Assembly (NCBI RefSeq): GCF_001625575.1
Contig: NZ_AUXV01000017.1
Coordinates: 1 to 64,000, forward strand
Origin: Pseudoalteromonas luteoviolacea S2607
GTDB lineage: Bacteria > Pseudomonadota > Gammaproteobacteria > Enterobacterales > Alteromonadaceae
Direction: 5' to 3'
Length of the DNA stretch: 64,000 bases
The notes below the pieces were generated by a model. It was not told the DNA's origin. It ran no database searches and saw nothing but the letters and a program-made list of their open reading frames with translations. Positions 58,459 to 64,000 of this stretch are shown piece by piece. The position numbers and the translations under genes are program-made. Within the stretch, counting starts at the first letter, position 1. Every line of letters starts with the position of its first letter.

Positions 58459-60060
58459 ATGAGCATCGAATACACACCTTGGCCAGCTGAGCTGGCCGCA
58501 CAATACCGCGCCAAAGGTTACTGGCAAGATAAACCACTGACTACGATCCTCTCGGATCAGTTGGTAAATAATAGTCAAGGCATCGCCGTTGCTGACGGCC
58601 AACGTCAAATTACCTATGCAGAGCTTAACGACTACAGTAATAACCTTGCTGGTTATCTTGAGTCACAGGGCCTCCAGCAAGGTGATACCGCGGTTGTTCA
58701 ACTGCCTAACAACGTCGAGTTTTACATTACTTATTTTGCCCTCCTAAAATTGGGCGTCGCTCCGGTTTGCGCTTTGTTTAATCATCAGCGCACTGAGTTG
58801 CAGAGTTATTGTGAGATCTTGCAACCCAAAGCGATGGTAGTTTCCTCAGCACACGCTTTATTCGGTGATGAGCAGTTTATAGATGAACTGTTCAGTCGCT
58901 TTTCTTGTTTAAGCAAGATCATCACAGATCACAGCAAGGGTAACAGCGAGCTAAAACAGGGCTACCTTCAAAAACACTCTTTTTGCGCGAACGATCTTAA
59001 TCCTGAAGATGTTGCTTTCTTCCAATTATCGGGTGGCAGCACGGGCACACCAAAACTTATCCCGCGCACACACAATGACTATCTCTATTCTGTGGTAGCA
59101 AGCAAGGAGATCTGCGAGCTCGACGGTGATACGCGCTATCTTTGTGCGCTGCCTGCGCCGCATAACTTTCCACTCAGCTCTCCTGGTGCGCTGGGAGTGT
59201 TTATCGCTGGTGGTACCGTGATCTTGGCCAATGATCCAAGCCCGACGGTGTGTTTCCCACTGATTGAACGTTTTGCCATCACACACACCGCTTTGGTGCC
59301 ACCCGCACTACAACTTTGGCTTCAACATGCCAACGCGTCTGCGACCGATCTATCGAGCTTACAAGTGATCCAAGTCGGTGGCGCAAAGCTCAGTCGCAGT
59401 GTTGCCGAACAGGTATCGCCTGTACTTGGCTGCCAACTGCAGCAGGTGTTTGGTATGGCTGAAGGCCTTGTGAATTACACCCGATATGATGACGATCAGG
59501 AGTTGATCCTCACGACCCAAGGCCGCCCTATTAGTGATCTGGATGAGATAAAGATCGTGGATGAAAACGGGCAACCAGTCCCCTTGGGTGAATCAGGGCG
59601 GCTGATGACCCGTGGCCCATACACATTCAGAGGTTACTACAAATCCCCGACGCACAATGCCAATGCTTTCGATGAGGACGGTTTTTACAGCTCAGGAGAC
59701 ATTGTTAAACAACTACAATCGGGTCATTTAATCGTGGAAGGCCGCGACAAAGATCAAATTAACCGTGGCGGAGAAAAAATAGCAGCCGAAGAAGTTGAAA
59801 ACCACTTACTGGGCCATGAGCACATCCAGCAAGTCGCGATTGTGTCTATGCCTGATGAAGCGCTTGGAGAAAAAAGCTGTGCCTTTGTCGTCGCAGATCA
59901 AGGCATAAAGCTGACCACCTTAATATTACGTAAGTATCTTCGCCAGCTCGGCATCGCCGACTACAAAGTGCCTGACAAATTTAAATTTGTAGAACAACTA
60001 CCGTTAACAGCCGTGGGTAAAGTGAATAAAAAAGCCCTGCGTGCCACTTTCGAACAATAG
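58459..60060 (+). CDS. entE: 2,3-dihydroxybenzoate-AMP ligase
   Basis: This 533-residue adenylation enzyme activates 2,3-dihydroxybenzoate with ATP and loads it on the aryl carrier domain of EntB. Core motifs include LSGGSTGTPKLIPRTHNDY, GMAEGLVNYTRYDD, YSSGDIV, GRDKDQINRGGEKIAAEEVE and, near the C-terminus, PLTAVGKVNKKAL with Lys521. The start lies five bases after entC and has only a weak ribosome binding site, so coupling is likely. GATC is enriched here too. Confidence 0.97.
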   Translation: MSIEYTPWPAELAAQYRAKGYWQDKPLTTILSDQLVNNSQGIAVADGQRQITYAELNDYSNNLAGYLESQGLQQGDTAVVQLPNNVEFYITYFALLKLGVAPVCALFNHQRTELQSYCEILQPKAMVVSSAHALFGDEQFIDELFSRFSCLSKIITDHSKGNSELKQGYLQKHSFCANDLNPEDVAFFQLSGGSTGTPKLIPRTHNDYLYSVVASKEICELDGDTRYLCALPAPHNFPLSSPGALGVFIAGGTVILANDPSPTVCFPLIERFAITHTALVPPALQLWLQHANASATDLSSLQVIQVGGAKLSRSVAEQVSPVLGCQLQQVFGMAEGLVNYTRYDDDQELILTTQGRPISDLDEIKIVDENGQPVPLGESGRLMTRGPYTFRGYYKSPTHNANAFDEDGFYSSGDIVKQLQSGHLIVEGRDKDQINRGGEKIAAEEVENHLLGHEHIQQVAIVSMPDEALGEKSCAFVVADQGIKLTTLILRKYLRQLGIADYKVPDKFKFVEQLPLTAVGKVNKKALRATFEQ

Positions 60061-60068
60061 AGAACAAC

Positions 60069-60935
60069 ATGAGCATTCCAAAGTTAAACCATTACCCGCT
60101 GCCACGTGACGCAGAGTTGCCACAAAACCGTGTTGACTGGGAATTAGATCCCACTCGTGCGGCACTGTTGATCCATGATGTACAACATTACTTTGTGGGT
60201 TTCTATGGCGAAGACAATCCATTGATCGAGACCATGATCCAGAATATTCAGGCACTTAAAGCATACTGTTATGAGCACAATATTCCAGTTTATTACACGG
60301 CTCAGCCAATCAAGCAGGGTAAACACGAGCGCGGTTTACTTTCGGATATGTGGGGGCCGGGCCTGCAAGATCCAACGCAGCAACCGATTGTCGATGCACT
60401 TGCGCCAACTGAAAAAGATGTAGTGCTCACAAAGTGGCGCTATAGCGCATTTCAAAAGTGTGACTTTGAGCAACAATTGCGAGATCAACAACGCGATCAG
60501 TTGTTAATTGTGGGGATCTACGGCCATATCGGTGTCATGACCACAGCCGTTGATGCTTTCATGCGTGACATAGAACCATTTTTAGTGGCCGATGCGATCG
60601 CCGACTTCAGTAAAGAAGAACATATGATGGCGCTTAATTTTGTCGCAAAACGCTGCGGTAAAGTGATCGCGATGTCGGAGATCTTAGGCACTCAGAGTCA
60701 GGATCTCACTTCGCTTGAAGGGCTTAAAGCACACATTCTCACTTTGATCGATTGTGAAGAAGATGAATTTGACGAGCACGAAAGTCTGATCGACTACGGG
60801 TTAGATTCAGTGCAAGTGATGAACTTGATCTCCTTATGGCAACAACAAGGGATCGAAACCAACTTTATTGAATTAGCACAGATCCCAACCTTGGCCGCTT
60901 GGGTAGAGTTGTTAGAAGAACGTAAGGAAGACTGA
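60069..60935 (+). CDS. entB: Isochorismatase with aryl carrier domain
   Basis: This 288-residue protein has two parts. Residues 1-205 form isochorismatase, with LLIHDVQHYFVGFY, VLTKWRYSAF and VGIYGHIGVMTTAVDAFMRDI. It converts isochorismate to 2,3-dihydro-2,3-dihydroxybenzoate. Residues 210-288 are an aryl carrier domain with Ser247 in DYGLDSVQVM, the site that takes phosphopantetheine. The stop overlaps the next ATG by one base. It is the most GATC-dense gene in the operon (17 sites in 867 bases). Confidence 0.97.
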   Translation: MSIPKLNHYPLPRDAELPQNRVDWELDPTRAALLIHDVQHYFVGFYGEDNPLIETMIQNIQALKAYCYEHNIPVYYTAQPIKQGKHERGLLSDMWGPGLQDPTQQPIVDALAPTEKDVVLTKWRYSAFQKCDFEQQLRDQQRDQLLIVGIYGHIGVMTTAVDAFMRDIEPFLVADAIADFSKEEHMMALNFVAKRCGKVIAMSEILGTQSQDLTSLEGLKAHILTLIDCEEDEFDEHESLIDYGLDSVQVMNLISLWQQQGIETNFIELAQIPTLAAWVELLEERKED

Positions 60936-62248
60936 TGACCCACCCTCTCTCGCTTACTGATTCGCAGCATGCTATGTGGCTGCTCGATACCATCAGTGGT
61001 CGAGGTGAGCTATTCAATGTGGCCGAGTGCTTAGAATTTAAAGGTAAGATCTCGGCAAACTGGCTACAACAGTCATTGCACCATGTTTGGCAGGCAAGCG
61101 ATACGCTTGCTTGTCGCTTTATACGCAGTGATGACTACACGCCAAAATTGCTCCCCGATGACACTGTGCCTGAAATCATCAGCCAAGAATTAGAACATGA
61201 CCCTGAAGATGTTTTGGCCTTCGCACAAAACTTTGCCAAGCCATATTTGGCAAAGCCCTTTGACCTTAACCAAGAAGCGTTGATGAAATTGTTTTTACTG
61301 CGCGCTCCTGAGCAAGACTACTTGGTAATAGTAGCGCATCATCTACTTCTAGATGGTTATGGTTTTGGCTTATTTTCGCAATCACTCAATCGCTGTTACA
61401 ACGCGCTCAGCAAAGGTAAACCCTTACCTAAACTGCGTTTCACTCAACAACAGCAATTACTCGAACTACACAACAGTGACGCTTATTTGGCACAGCAAAA
61501 ACAAGCCAAAGAAACGCTTAATCAATGGCTTGATGCTGTACCTGCGGTAAATACATTCAGTGACTCTAAGGCTGATGTTGCAGAGCCAAATACGCGCCTG
61601 ACAAGCACCTTTGAGCAATCGGATTGGCATACCATTCAATCCGCAGCGCAGATTGCCGATACAACCAGCAGCGAAATACTACTGGCAGCGATTGCGGCGT
61701 CTCTAGTAGCCCAGCACCAAAACTACCATGTGACATTAGGCATGGTGATGATGAATCGCCAAGCAATACCAGAGCTGAGCTGCCCGTGTGTTCAGAGCAA
61801 CGTGTTACCTCTGCCTCTGAATTTAAATGAAAACATCGATTTAAGTGCTGCTGCCGCACTTATCAATCATCAAATAAGAGCACTTAAGAAAGTACAGAGT
61901 TATCGCGTTGAGTCCCTCAAAAGAGACAGACAAAAGCAGGGCAAATCACTGAGCATTCTAGGACCAACAGTGAACTTACTGCCTTTTGCTAGTGCCCCAA
62001 AATACGCAGGCGTAGCAACAAACAGCCATATTCTGAGCGCGGGCACCACTGACGATATTATGTTGCAAATTCACCTTTTGGCAGATAAACCTGCCACGGT
62101 CGATTTTGATAGCAATATTGCACGCTATACAGCAGCAGATACTTTGATGATTCAAGCGCGTATTTTTGCTGCGGCAGAAATTTGGGCCACGCAGCCTAAA
62201 CTAACGCTCAGTCAGGTTGCAGACTTACTTCGCAAAAAAGACCTCTGA
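60935..62248 (+). CDS. Free-standing condensation enzyme, VibH-like
   Basis: This 437-residue protein is a lone nonribosomal peptide condensation domain. The catalytic motif AHHLLLDGYGFGL gives His135-His136-x3-Asp140-Gly141, and the start LTDSQHAMWLLDTISGRG matches the first condensation core motif. VibH of vibriobactin synthesis is such a protein and joins dihydroxybenzoate on VibB to norspermidine. By analogy this enzyme should join the aryl group on EntB to a soluble amine; the amine is unknown. No adenylation, carrier or thioesterase domain is attached. Unlike the three genes before it, it holds one GATC. Confidence 0.9.
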   Translation: MTHPLSLTDSQHAMWLLDTISGRGELFNVAECLEFKGKISANWLQQSLHHVWQASDTLACRFIRSDDYTPKLLPDDTVPEIISQELEHDPEDVLAFAQNFAKPYLAKPFDLNQEALMKLFLLRAPEQDYLVIVAHHLLLDGYGFGLFSQSLNRCYNALSKGKPLPKLRFTQQQQLLELHNSDAYLAQQKQAKETLNQWLDAVPAVNTFSDSKADVAEPNTRLTSTFEQSDWHTIQSAAQIADTTSSEILLAAIAASLVAQHQNYHVTLGMVMMNRQAIPELSCPCVQSNVLPLPLNLNENIDLSAAAALINHQIRALKKVQSYRVESLKRDRQKQGKSLSILGPTVNLLPFASAPKYAGVATNSHILSAGTTDDIMLQIHLLADKPATVDFDSNIARYTAADTLMIQARIFAAAEIWATQPKLTLSQVADLLRKKDL

Positions 62249-62258
62249 GGAATTTATA

Positions 62259-63023
62259 ATGCAGTTTGAACAAACCTTACAGGAAGAGTACCGCGACAAG
62301 ATTATCTGGGTCACCGGTGTAGGCCAAGGTATCGGCCTTGCAGTCGCAAAGCAGTTTGCTGCCCTCGGCGCCAAAGTCATAGGATTTGACCGTCAATTTA
62401 CCGAAACCGATGCACTGCACAAGCAAGTGGTTTGTGACCTTTCACAGCCAAAGCAAGTAGAGCAATTACTTGCAGAGCTCATTGAACAACAACTTGCTCC
62501 ATATAATTTAATTTACGTTGCTGGTGTGCTTGAGATGGGTGCACTCGAAGAATTAAGCCTGGCCCAATGGCAGCACTGTCACAATGTAAATGCAGCCAGC
62601 CTCTTCGCGTTTATTAAGTGCTGTGGCGCACATTTCAAACAGCAGCGCACGGGCAGTTTAGTGACCATCGGATCCAACGCTGCCGATACGCCACGTCAAC
62701 AAATGGCCGCCTATTGCGCCTCTAAAGCCGCGGCAACGCAATTAACGTTGACCGCAGGCATTGAATGGGCCAATTACAACGTGCGTTGTAACGTGATTGC
62801 TCCGGGTTCAACCCTCACCCCAATGCAAACAGGTATGTGGCAGGACGACCAAGGCGCACAGCGTGTCATCAAAGGATTCGCTGAGCAATATAAACTTGGT
62901 ATTCCTCTACAAAAAATCGCAACACCTGAAGAAATTGCCAACAGTGCTGTATTTTTGGCCTCTAACCTTTCTTCACATACCACCATGCAAGTGTTAACCA
63001 TTGATGGTGGTGCAACATTTTAA
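62259..63023 (+). CDS. entA: 2,3-dihydro-2,3-dihydroxybenzoate dehydrogenase
   Basis: This 254-residue short-chain dehydrogenase oxidises the EntB product to 2,3-dihydroxybenzoate with NAD+. The cofactor motif is VTGVGQGIGLAV, the active-site Ser is in VTIGSNAAD, and the catalytic pair is YCASK. I use the ATG at 62259 (MQFEQTLQEEYRDK), with GAGG about nine bases upstream; a frame start at 62217 lies inside the previous gene. It closes the operon; a hairpin (63023-63037) and a terminator follow. Confidence 0.95.
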   Translation: MQFEQTLQEEYRDKIIWVTGVGQGIGLAVAKQFAALGAKVIGFDRQFTETDALHKQVVCDLSQPKQVEQLLAELIEQQLAPYNLIYVAGVLEMGALEELSLAQWQHCHNVNAASLFAFIKCCGAHFKQQRTGSLVTIGSNAADTPRQQMAAYCASKAAATQLTLTAGIEWANYNVRCNVIAPGSTLTPMQTGMWQDDQGAQRVIKGFAEQYKLGIPLQKIATPEEIANSAVFLASNLSSHTTMQVLTIDGGATF

Positions 63024-63060
63024 CCACCGATGGTGGTGTCCTACTTTGACCACACAACCC

Positions 63061-63090
63061 AAAGCCACCTCTCCTTAGCGGGTGGCTTTT
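63061..63090 (+). terminator. Intrinsic terminator of the entC-entA operon
   Basis: AAAGCCACC and GGTGGCTTT pair over nine positions around an eleven-base loop, followed by T residues. It lies 38 bases after the entA stop codon and shows that the operon holds no further genes. Confidence 0.85.
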
Positions 63091-63166
63091 ATCTTCTCAT
63101 ACCATTTAGAAACGAACCTCAATACCTGACTGATGACCCCTAAATATGCAGAATTGAAGTGCCCAC

Positions 63167-63190
63167 AAAAAAGCCCCACATGAGTGGGGC
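63167..63190 (-). terminator. Intrinsic terminator after the second receptor gene
   Basis: GCCCCAC and GTGGGGC form a perfect 7-bp stem with a four-base loop. On the minus strand six T residues follow. It lies about 60 bases after the receptor stop codon. Confidence 0.85.
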
Positions 63191-63252
63191 TTTGTGCTGC
63201 GAATATACACTGCTAAGCGCCTAGCATTAAACTAGGCACTTATATCGCGTAT

Positions 63253-64000
63253 TTAGAACGAATATGTCAGCTGTAGCGAGTAATTGCGCGGGTCGCCAGG
63301 GCGAACCGTCAAGAACGCAATTTTAGCGTCATACTGTTTGTCCAGTAAGTTGTGAATATTGAACTTCGCACTCAATGCTTCACTGAATTCATAGTAGGCA
63401 GAGAAACCAAGTAGAGTATTCGAGCTCACATCAAAGTACTCTGTGCCACGGCCAAGGCCATTAAAGCCTTTTCGGTCGCCGGCATACGTGAGGTAACCAC
63501 CAACGCGTAAGCCTTGTAACCCGCCTTCAAAGTCATAGAAAGAACTGAACTTGAAGACTTCTTTTGGTTGAATAATGATGGTTCTATCAATCAAAGCATT
63601 CGGGTTTGATACATCGATATCTGCATAAGATGCTGAAGCGAACCATTGATCCGTAATATGACCCGTTACCTCAACCTCATAACCTTTTGACTCAATGCCG
63701 CTCTGACCTACATAGTAAATCTCGCCAGAGTCATCTTGCGCAGCAACACGCACAGGGTAGTTGTCCTGACTGATATCAAAGTAAGCCACATCGACTGTGA
63801 AAGCATCGTCTTGTGTTGCATACCTAACACCGACTTCCTTATTTTTACCTACAGGAGAGTCAAGTAACTGGTTGTTTTTGTCATAGTGTGCTGGCTGATC
63901 AGAAATATCTGTGTAGCTCGCATAGACCATCGTTTGCTCATTGAAACGATACACACCACCGAAGTAGATGTTGGTGTCAGAGAAATCGCGTTTACTCGCA
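63253..64000 (-). CDS. TonB-dependent siderophore receptor, C-terminal part (partial)
   Basis: The last 249 codons of a receptor run from the right edge of the window to the stop at 63253. The frame is open at the edge (ASKRDFSDTNIYFGGVYRF), so a GTG at 63954 is not the true start. Beta-barrel repeats, a GYLTYAGDRKGFNGLG block, LFNIHNLLDKQYDA-type C-terminal motifs and a final LQLTYSF are typical of siderophore receptors. The plug and TonB box lie outside. It converges on the catechol operon, which suggests a linked role in iron uptake. Confidence 0.9.
   Translation of the reverse strand, partial: ASKRDFSDTNIYFGGVYRFNEQTMVYASYTDISDQPAHYDKNNQLLDSPVGKNKEVGVRYATQDDAFTVDVAYFDISQDNYPVRVAAQDDSGEIYYVGQSGIESKGYEVEVTGHITDQWFASASYADIDVSNPNALIDRTIIIQPKEVFKFSSFYDFEGGLQGLRVGGYLTYAGDRKGFNGLGRGTEYFDVSSNTLLGFSAYYEFSEALSAKFNIHNLLDKQYDAKIAFLTVRPGDPRNYSLQLTYSF

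Noticed and set aside
1..64000. Mobile elements, CRISPR arrays, prophage
   Set aside because: No transposase, integrase, phage structural gene, regularly spaced repeats or target-site duplications were seen.

Overview
The window comes from a gammaproteobacterium, most likely a marine member of the Alteromonadales close to Pseudoalteromonas. I infer this from the moderately AT-rich DNA, the contiguous block tRNA-Trp-secE-nusG-rplKAJL-rpoBC-rpsLG-fusA-tuf, the protein sequences (RpoB, RpoC, L1, L11 and CysG are close to their E. coli counterparts), several surface lipoproteins and secreted enzymes, and TonB-dependent iron uptake. No search was run, so the genus is an inference.

Layout. (1) 1-15923, minus strand: core translation and transcription genes, with a promoter before rplJ, a double hairpin between rplL and rpoB, a terminator after rpoC, a promoter before rpsL, and the first codons of tuf at the left edge. 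(2) 16340-17942: a lipoprotein of unknown role and deoC. (3) 18341-25262, plus strand: a sulfate assimilation operon cysG-cysD-cysN-SLC13 permease-cysC-cysQ. (4) 25445-39136: mixed single genes, namely outer-membrane phospholipase A, a GNAT/thioesterase fusion, a methyltransferase-like protein, dtd, a proline iminopeptidase, a YihY protein, a DUF2959-type lipoprotein, an arylamine N-acetyltransferase, a GGDEF-EAL protein divergent from an iron-binding protein, an S4 RNA-binding protein, a hotdog thioesterase, an LhgO-like oxidase and a DUF4124-type protein. (5) 39321-43694, minus strand: cysJIH, which completes sulfate reduction to sulfide together with region 3. (6) 43965-51763: two endonuclease I enzymes, secreted or membrane proteins of unknown role, and an S41 protease lipoprotein. 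(7) 51875-64000: an iron-siderophore locus with a phosphopantetheinyl transferase, a TonB-dependent receptor under a perfect Fur-type palindrome, a PvdE/SyrD-like ABC exporter, the operon entC-entE-entB-(VibH-like condensation enzyme)-entA, and a second, truncated TonB-dependent receptor.

How it fits together. In region 7, EntC, EntB and EntA would make 2,3-dihydroxybenzoate. EntE would load it onto the carrier domain of EntB, which the nearby phosphopantetheinyl transferase primes. The stand-alone condensation enzyme would then pass it to a soluble amine. No modular peptide synthetase is present and the operon closes with a terminator, so the product may be a small catechol amide rather than an enterobactin-like trilactone. 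This is the best candidate for an undescribed system. The first three operon genes are strongly enriched in the tetranucleotide GATC (50 sites in 3.7 kb), and the enrichment stops at the condensation gene (1 site in 1.3 kb), which suggests a composite origin.

No insertion sequence, CRISPR array, prophage or rRNA gene was seen.
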